64,000 bases of DNA from contig NZ_PPQF01000025.1 in the NCBI RefSeq assembly GCF_002901865.1, positions 1-64,000 on the forward strand, in the 5' to 3' direction. The stretch's first letter is position 1. The number at the start of each line of letters is the position of its first letter. The stretch is from Staphylococcus agnetis (GTDB lineage: Bacteria; Bacillota; Bacilli; Staphylococcales; Staphylococcaceae). Of this stretch, positions 32,752-42,817 are shown in pieces. The position numbers and the translations under genes were made by a program. The notes below the pieces were generated by a model. The model was given only the letters and a program-made list of their open reading frames with translations. It searched no databases and was not told where the DNA came from.

Positions 32752-32877
32752 ATGTGCTCCTCCTCAATTACGTCTTACTTTCTATTTTATCAAAGTTTTA
32801 CCATAATAGCTCTTACGTATCATTTACCATTACCTTAAATCTTAATTAGTATCAAAAGCGCTTTCCAATATGCATGA

Positions 32878-32898
32878 TATAATACGATTAACGTTAAT
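32878..32898 (+). promoter_or_regulatory. marR-type promoter with palindromic operator
   Basis: A TATAAT box (32878-32883) is followed after 3 nt by the perfect 12-bp palindrome ATTAACGTTAAT (32887-32898), which would cover the transcription start of the MarR-like gene. This is a natural autorepression site. The -35 region is weak. Confidence 0.6.
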
Positions 32899-32916
32899 AC
32901 TGAAAGGAAGTTATCT

Positions 32917-33366
32917 ATGAAACCTTCATTACTTTTTGACAGTTTCACTAAACTTTACCGTCCTTATATAAAAATGGTTCAACCTATAATGACCGACTAT
33001 GACTTACATCCTGCGCAATGGTTGATTCTTAAAGATATCGCAGTCAACGTTGATACAACACTTGTACAAATCTCAAAACGTCGGTCCATTGAAAAACCAA
33101 CCACACGTAAAATTTTAAAAGCACTTGAAGCACGTGAATGGATTGTTGCACGAACTGGGGAAGATCGTAGAGAAAAATTACTTCAACTCTCACCTAAAGG
33201 ACAGGACGTTTATGAACACATGACCTCTAAAATCGCGACGCTACAACAACAACACCTTGAAGCGTTAAATATTTCAGAAGAAGAATATTGTCGGACAGTT
33301 GAGATACTCGATCAACTATACGATTCAATGATTTCTCATATCAAAACACAACATACATCATTTTAA
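32917..33366 (+). CDS. MarR-family transcriptional regulator
   Basis: A 149-residue winged helix-turn-helix protein. The DNA-binding part reads HPAQWLILKDIAVN, TTLVQISKRRSIEKPTTRKILKALEAREWI and the wing ARTGEDRREKLLQLSPKGQDVYE, all typical of MarR. Terminal helices form the dimer interface. It probably represses itself through the palindrome just upstream. Target genes are unknown; the only other copy of the extended operator sequence that I noticed lies inside the RND exporter gene. Confidence 0.88.
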   Translation: MKPSLLFDSFTKLYRPYIKMVQPIMTDYDLHPAQWLILKDIAVNVDTTLVQISKRRSIEKPTTRKILKALEAREWIVARTGEDRREKLLQLSPKGQDVYEHMTSKIATLQQQHLEALNISEEEYCRTVEILDQLYDSMISHIKTQHTSF

Positions 33367-33684
33367 TATGCATGCTTGAAAGCCTAATGTGGCTTGCGTA
33401 CAGTACTCATTAAAGCGTGCTAACGGCAATCAATGACGTGATACATTATATCTATCGCACACGCTATTATGCGCCAAGAGTATTTGATTTCTACATCAAT
33501 ACCCGTTTTGTCGTCTTATTATGTGAATAAACCATTGTATTTATGATAAGCGACGCTCAAGACCCCTGTGCTTAAAACCCTAATTTTAAAATGATTTTAC
33601 CCTTTTTTTACATGTTTTTAATCTAAATAAATATTGATACTGATATACTTAAATAAATTAATAAATTGTTAGGAGTGTTATTTG
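33367..33684. other. intergenic region without a recognised gene
   Basis: About 315 nt between the MarR-like gene and the secreted nuclease gene. I see no convincing reading frame, terminator or RNA gene. The last 90 nt are very AT-rich and must contain the nuclease promoter (possible TATACT near 33647), followed by AGGAG at 33671-33675. Confidence 0.5.
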
Positions 33685-35523
33685 GTGAAGAAATTATTTG
33701 TTTCCTGTCTTTCTATTGGTTTAATAAGTTCTACAATCGCTTTAACACCTATTGATGCGCACACATCAACGAAACTTCAAATTCACGATATCCAAGGCGA
33801 TACATATGTATCAAAATATGCAAATCAGCATGTAGATGGCGTTGAAGGAATTGTCACATTTCAATATACGCTTAACGGACAGCATTACTTTCATTTACAA
33901 ACGCCTGACCATTTAGCGGACAATAACCCAAACACGTCTGAAGGTATTATAGTTTTTGCGGGTAAAGAAAAACCTCGTGTCAAAGTTGGAGATGCTGTTG
34001 AAGTTTCGGGCCTTATATCTGAATACCCCATTGAAGGGTATAAAGAAAAACAAAAAACGGACCAACCTTTAACTGAAATCGATGCAAGATATAGTAAACA
34101 AGGTAAAATCAAAGTGATTCGTAACAATCAACCTTTACCGAAACCTATAAAAATTAAACGAGTACCATCTAAAATAGCCTCTACAGATGGACGCTTTAAT
34201 CCGAAAAAATATGCATTAGACTATTGGGAATCACTAGAAGGTATGCGCGTTCAAGTAGATAATGTTCGTAGCGTCGGACCGCAAGAGCATGGAGATATTT
34301 TCACTGTAAAGGATAATGTACGTAAAGAAACCATCCATGACGGCATCTTATTAAAAGAACGTAGTGCCAAAGGGCAACGCATTCCTTTTAAAGTACATGG
34401 CCCTTTACAACAAACACGTAACTTTGATGTGTCAACAGGTGATCAATTCAAAGGACCACTCATTGGATATGTCAACTATGGCTATCAAAATTACAAGATT
34501 AATATTGATTATGATACTATGAAAAAAGCGCATGTCAAAGGTCCCGCACAGCCACAAGGCACATCATTAACGCCTTCAAAAGATAAATTGACAATGGCAT
34601 CTTATAATCTTGAAAACTTTTCTAACAATCCCAACTCAACGACGGATGATAAAGCACAAAAGTTAGCGCATGGTATTGTCAGTCATATGAAAAATCCTGA
34701 TATTGTTGGGGTAACCGAAGTACAAGATAATGACGGTCCTGGTGTTGGAGGTCCTGAAGCAAATGAATCCTACCAACGCTTAATTGATGCCATTAAAGCA
34801 GATGGTGGTCCAACATATGCTTATAAAAGTATAGATCCAGAAATGAACCAAGACGGGGGTCAACCTAATGCAAACATTCGTGTTGGTTTTCTATATCGTC
34901 CTGATCGCGTCTCTTTCAACAAGAATATTAAGCCTGGAGATGCCAAAACAAGCGTGAGCTATAAAGACGGACATTTATCACATAATCCTGGTCGCATAGC
35001 ACCATCGAATCTAGCATTTAATAATTCTAGAAAACCACTTGCAGCTGAATTTACATTTAAAGGTAAACAAATTATTGCAATTGTAAATCATTGGAATTCT
35101 AAAAATGGAGATGATCCATTATTTGGTAAAAAACAACCTGCTGAGCGCCGTAGCGAAATACAACGTGTGCAAATGGCTAAAGCTGTAGGAGAATTTGTAC
35201 AACACGTCCAATCTCAAAATCCGAAAGCCAACATCATCTCTGTAGGAGACTATAACGATTTCCAATGGTCGCAAGCGCTTAAAACATTCGAACAATATCA
35301 AATGGTGAATCTCGTGAACAGCGTACCCTCAACATCACGTTATTCTTATAATTACCAAGGAAATGCGCAGACGCTAGACCATGTTTTTGTATCTAAGCAT
35401 TTAAAATCACGTTCTAAATTAGACATGATACATGTCAACAGTGATTTTACTGATATGTCAGGTCGTGCCAGTGATCACGATCCATTGTTAGCACAAATTG
35501 ATTTTTCCAAAAATAAACGCTAA
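33685..35523 (+). CDS. secreted endonuclease/exonuclease/phosphatase-family nuclease
   Basis: A 612-residue exported protein. It has a signal peptide (MKKLFVSCLSIGLISSTIAL, cleavage probably after IDA near residue 25), an N-terminal OB-fold-like region (about 30-290) as in ExeM/NucH-type extracellular DNases, and a C-terminal metal-dependent EEP domain with ASYNLENF, GVTEVQDNDG, AIVNHWNSK, VGDYNDF and the catalytic SDHDPLLA. No sorting signal (LPXTG) is visible, so it is probably released. GTG at 33685 is 9 nt from AGGAG; TTG at 33682 is an alternative. Role in DNA degradation or immune-net evasion is inference. Confidence 0.85.
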   Translation: MKKLFVSCLSIGLISSTIALTPIDAHTSTKLQIHDIQGDTYVSKYANQHVDGVEGIVTFQYTLNGQHYFHLQTPDHLADNNPNTSEGIIVFAGKEKPRVKVGDAVEVSGLISEYPIEGYKEKQKTDQPLTEIDARYSKQGKIKVIRNNQPLPKPIKIKRVPSKIASTDGRFNPKKYALDYWESLEGMRVQVDNVRSVGPQEHGDIFTVKDNVRKETIHDGILLKERSAKGQRIPFKVHGPLQQTRNFDVSTGDQFKGPLIGYVNYGYQNYKINIDYDTMKKAHVKGPAQPQGTSLTPSKDKLTMASYNLENFSNNPNSTTDDKAQKLAHGIVSHMKNPDIVGVTEVQDNDGPGVGGPEANESYQRLIDAIKADGGPTYAYKSIDPEMNQDGGQPNANIRVGFLYRPDRVSFNKNIKPGDAKTSVSYKDGHLSHNPGRIAPSNLAFNNSRKPLAAEFTFKGKQIIAIVNHWNSKNGDDPLFGKKQPAERRSEIQRVQMAKAVGEFVQHVQSQNPKANIISVGDYNDFQWSQALKTFEQYQMVNLVNSVPSTSRYSYNYQGNAQTLDHVFVSKHLKSRSKLDMIHVNSDFTDMSGRASDHDPLLAQIDFSKNKR

Positions 35524-35631
35524 GATGATTAAGTCTATCCAAGGTATCGTTCTATCAAGGCATGATTGCCGCATTATTTAGGAGCTTACCTTTATTCATA
35601 TCAATGCACTTATGCCTCACAAATTATCATT

Positions 35632-35682
35632 AAAAAAGAGCAATGAACACATTGGAAATAAAGTGTACTCATTGCTCTTTTG
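35632..35682. terminator. bidirectional terminator between nuclease and moaA
   Basis: A 12-bp stem (AAAGAGCAATGA / TCATTGCTCTTT) extended by ACAC/GTGT pairs, with A-rich and T-rich flanks, lies between convergent genes. Confidence 0.9.
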
Positions 35683-35693
35683 TATTATAGTGA

Positions 35694-36716
35694 TTAACCA
35701 CCAATATAATTCATATTGATTTTTTTCTTCCGTCGATTTTCTACTGTTTGCGCTGTTCGTTCATCTGAGTAACGGTCGTCGCGCAAGTGCCAAAGCTGTT
35801 TCACTTTAGCTCCAATTTCATCGTCATCAAGACCACTACGTAACAGTTTTCGAATATCATAACCTTCAACCGAACTAAAGAGGCAACCGTAAAATTTTCC
35901 ATCTGATGATAGTCTCGCTCTCGTACAAGTCGAACAAAATGAATCTGATACACTTGTAATCAAACCAAATTGAGATGTCGCACCTTTATGTCTATAATAT
36001 TTCGCCACCTCACCATAATATTTAGGTTGAACTGGTTCAATATCAAAATGCGTTTCTATCATTTTTAACATCTCGTCTTTTGTAATTACTTTAGAAAAGT
36101 CCCATCCATTATCATTACCTACATCCATAAATTCGATGAAACGTATTGTAACGCGTTTATCTTTAAAATAGTCTAACATTGGGATGATTTGGTCGTCATT
36201 AACCCCTTTTTGAACGACCACATTCACCTTGACTTGAAATCCTATAGAAACAGCATAATCAATTTGTTCTAAAACGGTACGTGCTTTAATATTACGATTA
36301 TTGATTGATTGAAAAATAGCATCATCAATTGCATCTAAACTCACATTGATCCTTCTTAGACCAGCATCATACAATTTTTGACCATGTTTTTTTAATAATA
36401 AGCCATTTGTCGTCAATCCAATGTCTTCAATACCATCAATGCGCGTCAATAATCGAATCAAATGATCTAAATCACGACGTAATAAAGGTTCCCCACCCGT
36501 AATGCGTACTTTTTTAACACCTAGGTAGGCATAAATTTGCGTAATTCGCGCAATTTCTTCAAATGTTAAAAGTTGATCTTTAGGTAAAAATACATAGTCA
36601 TCCCCAAAAATTTCTTTAGGCATACAATAATCACATCTGAAATTACATCGATCTGTTACGGAAATGCGCAAATCACGGATAGGACGTCCTAATTTATCTA
36701 AAATTTGATCGGTCAT
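35694..36716 (-). CDS. moaA: GTP 3',8-cyclase MoaA
   Basis: Radical SAM enzyme that rearranges GTP in the first step of molybdenum cofactor synthesis. The 340-residue protein has the N-terminal SAM cluster Cys24-X3-Cys28-X2-Cys31 (CNFRCDYC), the GGEP motif ([11 protein letters not shown]), the second C-terminal cluster ([19 protein letters not shown]) and the conserved Gly-Gly at the end (NYIGG). It is the most distal gene of the moeA-mobB-moaE-moaD-mobA-moaA run. Confidence 0.97.
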   Translation of the reverse strand: MTDQILDKLGRPIRDLRISVTDRCNFRCDYCMPKEIFGDDYVFLPKDQLLTFEEIARITQIYAYLGVKKVRITGGEPLLRRDLDHLIRLLTRIDGIEDIGLTTNGLLLKKHGQKLYDAGLRRINVSLDAIDDAIFQSINNRNIKARTVLEQIDYAVSIGFQVKVNVVVQKGVNDDQIIPMLDYFKDKRVTIRFIEFMDVGNDNGWDFSKVITKDEMLKMIETHFDIEPVQPKYYGEVAKYYRHKGATSQFGLITSVSDSFCSTCTRARLSSDGKFYGCLFSSVEGYDIRKLLRSGLDDDEIGAKVKQLWHLRDDRYSDERTAQTVENRRKKKINMNYIGG

Positions 36717-36736
36717 TATTGCGCCTCCCCTCTCGT

Positions 36737-37339
36737 TTATCGATTGATTTCTGTTTTTAATGCTAAAAGGTCTTCTTGATAATTAATATTCCGATACCAA
36801 TACGATGGTGCCTGAACTTTCGTCACATCTAACCAATCTGTAGAAACAGCTTGATATACACGACGCATACTAAAATCTTCCCCATGTAACGCCGCTTCTA
36901 TTTCAGGCAATATGGCCTTATGATAAAACGCGATCGTTGGTATTGGATGGCCATCGGCTTTGAATCCTGCAACCACTAATTGAGATTCAATCAAATTAGA
37001 AATTAAAAATTGGTACAATAGGCTAATGGCTTTATCCGTAATCATCGGTGTATCGACGGACACCACAAAATATAAATCTTCATCTGTTTGAGACATGACT
37101 GAATATAAACCACTTAGCGGCCCTTTACTTTTGTGTTGCGGTACATCTGTAATAACCGTAAACGTGTCAAATTGCGGTGCTAACGTGTCATTTGAACTAA
37201 TAATAATTTCATTAAACATATTGGTCGACACGAGTGTGTGGTATATTTTTTCAATAAATGTTTGATTGTCTATTTTTGCAAATGCTTTAGGTGTACCGAA
37301 GCGCGTGGATTCGCCTCCAGCTAAAATAATGGCTTTCAT
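36737..37339 (-). CDS. mobA: molybdenum cofactor guanylyltransferase MobA
   Basis: MobA joins GMP to molybdopterin, giving the MGD cofactor used by nitrate reductase and formate dehydrogenase. The 200-residue protein has the nucleotidyltransferase start [39 protein letters not shown] and VVSVDTPMI with the metal-binding aspartate. Its ribosome binding site (GGAGG) lies at the end of moaD, 12 nt away, a long spacing. Confidence 0.95.
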   Translation of the reverse strand: MKAIILAGGESTRFGTPKAFAKIDNQTFIEKIYHTLVSTNMFNEIIISSNDTLAPQFDTFTVITDVPQHKSKGPLSGLYSVMSQTDEDLYFVVSVDTPMITDKAISLLYQFLISNLIESQLVVAGFKADGHPIPTIAFYHKAILPEIEAALHGEDFSMRRVYQAVSTDWLDVTKVQAPSYWYRNINYQEDLLALKTEINR

Positions 37340-37348
37340 TGGAATAGC

Positions 37349-37582
37349 TTAACCTCCACTTACTGGTGGTATCAATGCCACCACATCATTCGGCTTAATC
37401 ACTTCATCTGCTTGAACGAATTCTTCGTTCACAGCAACTTGAAATTTCTTTCCTTGAATTACAGGATACGTTTGATATAAGTGAGATTTTAATGCTTCAA
37501 CCGTTACTTCATAATCAAAATGAAAATGATCTTCTGACCGGTCTAGCAATTCTTTAATTTCAGCAAAATATAATATTTTCAC
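37349..37582 (-). CDS. moaD: molybdopterin synthase sulfur carrier MoaD
   Basis: Small ubiquitin-like subunit of molybdopterin synthase. The 77-residue protein ends VALIPPVSGG; the terminal Gly-Gly is adenylated by MoeB and converted to a thiocarboxylate. It starts with GTG at 37582, overlapping the moaE stop by 4 nt (GTGA), with AGGAGG inside moaE. Confidence 0.95.
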   Translation of the reverse strand: MKILYFAEIKELLDRSEDHFHFDYEVTVEALKSHLYQTYPVIQGKKFQVAVNEEFVQADEVIKPNDVVALIPPVSGG

Positions 37583-38034
37583 GATTGGCCTCCTTGGTTG
37601 ATTGCGTCATCATGATAGCCTCGCTGATGCCCTTGCCACTCAGCACCATCTTCCCATATTTCTTTCTTCCATATCGGAACAACTTCTTTAATGCGTTCAA
37701 TCGCATACTCATTTGCGCGATAGGCATCTTTTCGGTGTGGCGAAGATACGCTAATTACAACAGCGATATCTTTTATATTTAATGCGCCAATACGGTGTGC
37801 AATGGCTGTAATCGTTCCAGGCCATCGTTCTTGAATTTCATCACCAATTTGCGCTAGTTTTTTCTCTGCCATCGGTACGTAGGCTTCGTATTCAAGGTGC
37901 TCTGTACGAATGCCTTTAGTCCATTCACGAACATGACCTGTAAACACAACAACTGCACCTTGATTTTCATTTAACGTCCATTCCCGATACTGTTCAGGAT
38001 GGAGGGATTCTGATGTCACTTCGAATTGTTTCAA
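37579..38034 (-). CDS. moaE: molybdopterin synthase catalytic subunit MoaE
   Basis: Large subunit that inserts dithiolene sulfur into precursor Z. The 151-residue product starts MKQFEVTSESLHPEQYREWT and includes GAVVVFTGHVREW, YEAYVPMAEKKL, HRIGALNIKDIAVVI and SPHRKDAYRANEYAIERIKE with catalytic lysines in VPIWKKE. The most likely start is TTG at 38034 after AAAGGATG; ATG at 38043 is possible but overlaps its own binding site and lies inside mobB. Confidence 0.93.
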   Translation of the reverse strand: MKQFEVTSESLHPEQYREWTLNENQGAVVVFTGHVREWTKGIRTEHLEYEAYVPMAEKKLAQIGDEIQERWPGTITAIAHRIGALNIKDIAVVISVSSPHRKDAYRANEYAIERIKEVVPIWKKEIWEDGAEWQGHQRGYHDDAINQGGQS

Positions 38035-38035
38035 G

Positions 38036-38515
38036 TTAATCATCCTTTGCTTCTGATAACCACGTTTGTAACACTGCATCAACATGACTATAATCGATGT
38101 CAGTATCTGATCGTTGAATACGATATTTAACGTTTGATAATTGTGTCAATGCATGTAACTCAGCTTCATTACGATATAAAATGATTTTATCATAAGGCGC
38201 GTGCTTATAACCTTCAATTAAAATGATACTGTTTTTTATCGTAACACAGTCTTTTATTAAAGTCTCTAAGGCGATTCCCTCATTTTTTTGTATTGTCTCA
38301 ATAAAATCATGACCTTGTACAATACTTTGATCTGCACCCGCCATAAAATGTTTCATATGATCGACGTTGTTAGTGGGTAATGTAATTTCCTCAGCTTCAT
38401 GACCATGGTGTTTAATCGTAACTACGGGGTAACCTTGTGCTTTGAAAAAACGTACGGCATGTGCGACAAGTGTGGTTTTCCCACTGTTTTTATAGCCTAC
38501 AACTTGTAATATCAT
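38036..38515 (-). CDS. mobB: molybdopterin-guanine dinucleotide biosynthesis protein MobB
   Basis: A 159-residue GTP-binding protein that helps MobA. Walker A GYKNSGKTTL (about 7-16), TIKHHGHEAE and a later LIEGYKHAPYDKIIL block are seen. ATG overlaps the moeA stop by 4 nt (ATGA), so it is coupled to moeA. Confidence 0.94.
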   Translation of the reverse strand: MILQVVGYKNSGKTTLVAHAVRFFKAQGYPVVTIKHHGHEAEEITLPTNNVDHMKHFMAGADQSIVQGHDFIETIQKNEGIALETLIKDCVTIKNSIILIEGYKHAPYDKIILYRNEAELHALTQLSNVKYRIQRSDTDIDYSHVDAVLQTWLSEAKDD

Positions 38516-39771
38516 ACGTATAAATCCTGCTGATAATAATCCGTTGCTGTTAACAAGGCCTCTACACGTTGTCCTGTTGTATATCCGCGTGTACCGCTTG
38601 GCAATACCATTATCGCATTGCTATGCGCAATAGCTACAACAGCACCTGATTTATTAAATCCTGATGGCTTCACAGTCGCTTCTTTTCCATTTAATGTTGC
38701 CGTTGCACGTACAAAACGCGTAAATGGATTAGGTTTTTTAAAATCTTCCATTAATGTAGCATTTACCATTGCTGGGTAGTAATGCGTCGCACCCATCATC
38801 CGATATATTGAAGGTTTCACAAACAGCTCAAAACCTGTATAACATGCCGAGGGATTACCTGAAAGTCCAAATAAATACGTGTCTTCCGTCACAGCTACCG
38901 TCGTCACACTACCAGGACGCATTGCAACTTTATTAAAGAGTACGGTCGCATTTAGCGCACGATAAATATCTGGAAGATAGTCAAAATCACCGACGGATAC
39001 ACCACCAGTAGTAATCACAATGTCATGTTTTTGCACCGCTTGACGCACCGCATCTAAGCTACTTTCAAAATCATCTTGTTGAATTTTATAGACATATGAC
39101 GAGATATTTTCTGCTCTTAATAATGCATGTATCATAGGACCATTAGAATTACGTATTTTACCAGGTTCAAGTTCATCTTCCACATCTAACAATTCACTGC
39201 CTGTCGCAATGATGGCAACCGAGGGTTTCGTAAATACGGGTACATGTCGGTATCCAAAAGTTGCTAAAACAGCTATGCCCCCTGCATTAATACGTTGTCC
39301 TTGTTTCAGTACAATATCACCTGTCGTCGTTTCTTCACCTTTTAAAGCAACATTCTCATGGGGTGTAAAAGGTTTCCGTAACGTAAAGCCTTCATCAGTT
39401 TGTACCGTTTGTTCTAGCATCACAACCGCATCTGCACCTTGTGGCATTTCAGCACCAGTCATAATGCGCACAGCTTCTCCTTCACCTAATGTTGCTTCAG
39501 AGATTGATCCTGCACCGATATGATCAATCACTTTAAAAGCAATACGATTTGTGCCACTTGCACCAACAGTATCTTGACTTCTTATCGCAAAGCCATCATA
39601 GGGTGATTTATTAAACCTCGGAATGTCGTATGTGGCTACAATATCTTCAGCGAGGATATATCCATCTGCTTCATATAAATCAACTCTTGTTTTAGGTAGA
39701 CGTATCTGTTCTTTTACACAACGCTGTATCGCTTCGATAACAGGAATTGGTTGTCTTTTTTCAAGTGTCAT
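38512..39771 (-). CDS. moeA: molybdopterin molybdenumtransferase MoeA
   Basis: MoeA inserts molybdate into adenylated molybdopterin. The 419-residue protein has [37 protein letters not shown], the nucleotide-binding [13 protein letters not shown] and [20 protein letters not shown] at 39771 is 8 nt after AGGAG; the longer frame to 39789 is less likely. First gene of the leftward moeA-mobB-moaE-moaD-mobA-moaA operon, divergent from moaC. Confidence 0.96.
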   Translation of the reverse strand: MTLEKRQPIPVIEAIQRCVKEQIRLPKTRVDLYEADGYILAEDIVATYDIPRFNKSPYDGFAIRSQDTVGASGTNRIAFKVIDHIGAGSISEATLGEGEAVRIMTGAEMPQGADAVVMLEQTVQTDEGFTLRKPFTPHENVALKGEETTTGDIVLKQGQRINAGGIAVLATFGYRHVPVFTKPSVAIIATGSELLDVEDELEPGKIRNSNGPMIHALLRAENISSYVYKIQQDDFESSLDAVRQAVQKHDIVITTGGVSVGDFDYLPDIYRALNATVLFNKVAMRPGSVTTVAVTEDTYLFGLSGNPSACYTGFELFVKPSIYRMMGATHYYPAMVNATLMEDFKKPNPFTRFVRATATLNGKEATVKPSGFNKSGAVVAIAHSNAIMVLPSGTRGYTTGQRVEALLTATDYYQQDLYV

Positions 39772-39838
39772 AATGTACACTCCTAACATTTATTGTATTT
39801 CATGCTATACTATCCTTGATTTAATAAGGAGGTATAAC

Positions 39839-40327
39839 ATGACGGAATTTACGCATATTAATACACAAGGCAATGCAAAAATGGTGGATGTTTCCCACAA
39901 AGATATAACGAAACGTACTGCCATTGCGCATTCAAGCATTCAAGTCAATGATACAATTTATAATCAAATCATTAACAATACAGCTAAAAAAGGGAATGTG
40001 TTAAATACAGCTCAAATCGCAGGTATTATGGCTGCAAAGAACACTGCTACAATCATTCCTATGTGTCATCCCCTTCCACTTACAGGTATAGATATCCAAT
40101 ATGAATGGCGTCAGGAGGACACACACTTTACACTTCATATTACTAGCACAGTTTCTACTACTGGTAAAACGGGTGTAGAAATGGAAGCATTAACAGCAGC
40201 CTCTATTACAGCTTTAACCATTTATGATATGTGTAAAGCCGTTGATAAAGGGATGATTATCGGAGAGACATACCTTATTGAAAAAACAGGTGGCAAATCC
40301 GATTTTAATCGTTCATCCTCACAATAG
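39839..40327 (+). CDS. moaC: cyclic pyranopterin monophosphate synthase MoaC
   Basis: MoaC turns the MoaA product into cyclic pyranopterin monophosphate. The 162-residue protein starts [20 protein letters not shown] and has [48 protein letters not shown] and the [20 protein letters not shown] end. ATG follows AAGGAGG; the longer in-frame reading starting at 39623 lies inside moeA on the other strand and is rejected. A TATACT box is at 39806. Confidence 0.96.
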   Translation: MTEFTHINTQGNAKMVDVSHKDITKRTAIAHSSIQVNDTIYNQIINNTAKKGNVLNTAQIAGIMAAKNTATIIPMCHPLPLTGIDIQYEWRQEDTHFTLHITSTVSTTGKTGVEMEALTAASITALTIYDMCKAVDKGMIIGETYLIEKTGGKSDFNRSSSQ

Positions 40328-40340
40328 CACACTGTATAAT

Positions 40341-40409
40341 GACATAAAGAAAATGCGTTGGGACGTCAAATCTACCTGCTATCATCCGATTTTCGTCCCA
40401 CTTATTGTC
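40341..40409. terminator. long inverted repeat between moaC and moaB
   Basis: Arms GACATAA...TGGGACG and CGTCCCA...TTATTGTC enclose a 28-nt loop between the convergent moaC and moaB genes. It can act as a transcription stop for both strands, but lacks a good T run, so the function is less certain. Confidence 0.5.
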
Positions 40410-40418
40410 TTATAGGTA

Positions 40419-40919
40419 CTACTTATTCAATTCGTGAACAAGATGATTGAGTTCTGGCATAATTAATTTTCGCATGCCTAATGTCACCGCACCTGTAGAA
40501 CCAGGTAAGCAAAACACCAATTGTGACCCTACAGAACCACCTATAGCACGTGATAACAAAGCCCTACTTCCTACATCTTCTGCATAACTTAAATATCTAA
40601 ATAACTCTCCAAAGCCTTCGATTTCTTTTTGTAATAACGGTTTAACAGCTTCAATGGTGCAATCTCGTTGTGCAATTCCTGTGCCACCAGTTGTAATAAT
40701 CACTTCAACACCGTCATTTAACCATGTTGTTACTTGTGATTGAATTGCAGATTGGTCATCTTTTACAATTTTGTAGCAATCTTCCGAAATGTGCGTGTTC
40801 AGTTCATTGAGCAATTGTATGACTAATTTGCCACCTTTGTCCGTCTCTTGCGTTCTTGTATCTGAAACGGTTAACACCGCACATGAAATATCTCTACCTA
40901 TGTTCACATTTGTATGCAT
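40419..40919 (-). CDS. moaB: molybdopterin adenylyltransferase-like protein MoaB
   Basis: MoaB/MogA family protein that activates molybdopterin with AMP before metal insertion. The 166-residue product has the conserved [29 protein letters not shown] and [14 protein letters not shown] blocks. It is 11 nt after moeB and forms a separate leftward unit moeB-moaB. Confidence 0.92.
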   Translation of the reverse strand: MHTNVNIGRDISCAVLTVSDTRTQETDKGGKLVIQLLNELNTHISEDCYKIVKDDQSAIQSQVTTWLNDGVEVIITTGGTGIAQRDCTIEAVKPLLQKEIEGFGELFRYLSYAEDVGSRALLSRAIGGSVGSQLVFCLPGSTGAVTLGMRKLIMPELNHLVHELNK

Positions 40920-40930
40920 TGTTTGTCTCC

Positions 40931-41935
40931 TTATCCGAATAGTTGATTGATGATTGTATACGCCTTATCCGTTTCTTTTATGCCGTGAATTAACAGACGA
41001 CCACTTTGAAACGCAATCATGCGATGATGTTGAAATTCAAATTGCACCATATAGCCATTACTTTTATATGCGATATGACGCTGTTCCAGAAATTCAATTA
41101 ATGTCTTGATATCTAATTCAGGGTGTTGGTACTGAACTGTATCACGACCACACAGGGACGCAATATGAGATTGTTGTTGCTCCAAATATGGGTACGTTGG
41201 ATGTTGCCCACATGTGGGACAGTCGTCACGTTGTAATTTACTAAAACCAAACGTGTGATGTGTCCCTTCCCAAATGTCACCATATGTCAACTTAGGTTTA
41301 AAGGGTGTTTCAGTTAAAATTTTCAAAGCATCTTTAAGTTGAAAACTTGTCGTCATGGTTACAGCTGGTTGAATCACACCCACCGTATCACATGTTAAAT
41401 TCATTGACGGTATTTGAGGCACTAAGCATTGGAAACATGGTGTTTTTCCCGGAATAAATGGGGCCTCTACATATGTACTACGAACGACGCCGCCATAAAT
41501 CCAAGGAATTTGATGCTTGAATGCTACATCATTAATTACCATTCTAGTCTCGAAGTTATCTGTCGCATCCATAATGAGATCGACACCATCAATAAGCGCA
41601 TTTAACGTGTATACATCTGCATGATCAATGACTGCTTCAATTAAAACATCTGAACGAATCGCTTTTAATACGCGTTCAGCAGCGACCACTTTAGGTATCG
41701 CATGATGCGCGTCTTCCTCAGTAAACAACGTTTGACGTTGTAAATTAGATGCTTCAATGTAATCGCGATCAATGATGCGTAGTTGTTTTACACCTGCCCG
41801 AACTAACCCTTCAGCAAGATGCGTACCTAACGCACCCATTCCGACGATTAAAACAGTCTTCGAATTTATTTTATGTTGTCCCTCTGTTCCAATTTCTTGG
41901 AATAACATTTGTCTTGAATAACGATTTTGCATCAT
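40931..41935 (-). CDS. moeB: ThiF/MoeB-family adenylyltransferase
   Basis: E1-like enzyme that adenylates the MoaD C-terminus. The 334-residue protein has the nucleotide loop [14 protein letters not shown], Arg/Asp residues in [25 protein letters not shown], the active-site cysteine region LTCDTVGV and a zinc site formed by CFQC and CPTCGQ. About 65 residues follow the last Cys pair, too short for a full rhodanese domain. ATG at 41935 is 8 nt after AAAGG; the TTG at 41998 would add 21 unrelated residues. It could also serve ThiS. Confidence 0.9.
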   Translation of the reverse strand: MMQNRYSRQMLFQEIGTEGQHKINSKTVLIVGMGALGTHLAEGLVRAGVKQLRIIDRDYIEASNLQRQTLFTEEDAHHAIPKVVAAERVLKAIRSDVLIEAVIDHADVYTLNALIDGVDLIMDATDNFETRMVINDVAFKHQIPWIYGGVVRSTYVEAPFIPGKTPCFQCLVPQIPSMNLTCDTVGVIQPAVTMTTSFQLKDALKILTETPFKPKLTYGDIWEGTHHTFGFSKLQRDDCPTCGQHPTYPYLEQQQSHIASLCGRDTVQYQHPELDIKTLIEFLEQRHIAYKSNGYMVQFEFQHHRMIAFQSGRLLIHGIKETDKAYTIINQLFG

Positions 41936-42141
41936 ATTATGTACCTTTCTAACATCATCTATGTTATCTATTATAAAGTTAAGTTGAATCGGTCTCAAAG
42001 AAATGACTTTATAATCAAGTTTTCTCTATTTAATACTAATGTATATGATAAACAAAACAAATTCATCCCGTAAAAGCACGCTTTTTAAGGAGTAAAATCC
42101 CTATATGATGCTAAATAGAACAAGTGGCTCCAACATAAAAT

Positions 42142-42182
42142 AAAAGCCCTCAAAATTCGATACTCTGAATTTTGAAGGCAAT
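42142..42182 (-). terminator. terminator after modABC, copy 1 of a repeated hairpin family
   Basis: A 13-bp stem with one G-U-type mismatch (GCCCTCAAAATTC / GAATTTTGAAGGC) followed by a T-rich tract on the minus strand, just beyond the modC stop codon. The core is shared with hairpins at 45280, 51014 and 56408. Confidence 0.82.
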
Positions 42183-42202
42183 TGAAGTCATATATAGATG
42201 TT

Positions 42203-42817
42203 TTATTTTGACACAGAGATTTTAATGACATGATTCGCCAATTGGGCCGCTTCGTATTTGGAATGGGTTACAAAGATAATCGGAATGCCCCACAAATGAT
42301 ATATTTGCTTGATGAGCGCAATACTTTCTTCTTTAGTCTCATCATCCAAACTTGATAAAGGTTCATCTAAGAGCAAAAGGTCTGGCTTTTGACTGAGCGC
42401 TCTCGCTAAAGCAATACGCTGCTTTTCGCCCCCAGAACATTGATGCGGATATGCATCCAATAAATGATCAATTTTCAGTGATTGGCAAAGCGTCTGAACG
42501 TGAGAGGCATCAGGATGCATAAAATTAATATTTTCAAGCGCCGTCATATGTGGGAACAATTGATAATCTTGAAATAAATACCCGATATTTCTTTGTTGTG
42601 GCGCAAGGTTTACATTGTTCTGCGTATCAAGAATCGTATGTTGACCGAGTATAATACATCCCTCTTCTGGCGTACGTAAACCTGCAATCATATTCAATAA
42701 TGTTGTTTTTCCTACTCCTGATACCCCTTCAAGAGCGTAGATTTGCGGATAAGACGTATCAATATTGAGTTGAATCATATGGTCATTAATATGATGTTTG
42801 AGTTGAATACGTAACAT
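42203..42817 (-). CDS. modC: molybdate ABC transporter ATPase ModC
   Basis: ATPase of the molybdate importer. The 204-residue protein has Walker A GVSGVGKTT, the Q-loop in YLFQDYQLFPHM, the signature CSGGEKQRIALARAL, Walker B LLLLDEPLSSLDD and switch His in FVTHSKYE. It is short and lacks the C-terminal TOBE/Mop domain found in E. coli ModC, so molybdate feedback through that domain is not expected. It starts directly after the modB stop. Confidence 0.92.
   Translation of the reverse strand: MLRIQLKHHINDHMIQLNIDTSYPQIYALEGVSGVGKTTLLNMIAGLRTPEEGCIILGQHTILDTQNNVNLAPQQRNIGYLFQDYQLFPHMTALENINFMHPDASHVQTLCQSLKIDHLLDAYPHQCSGGEKQRIALARALSQKPDLLLLDEPLSSLDDETKEESIALIKQIYHLWGIPIIFVTHSKYEAAQLANHVIKISVSK

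Noticed and set aside
39623-39838. N-terminal extension of moaC
   Set aside because: Lies antisense to moeA and upstream of the strong AAGGAGG site; MoaC relatives start at 39839.
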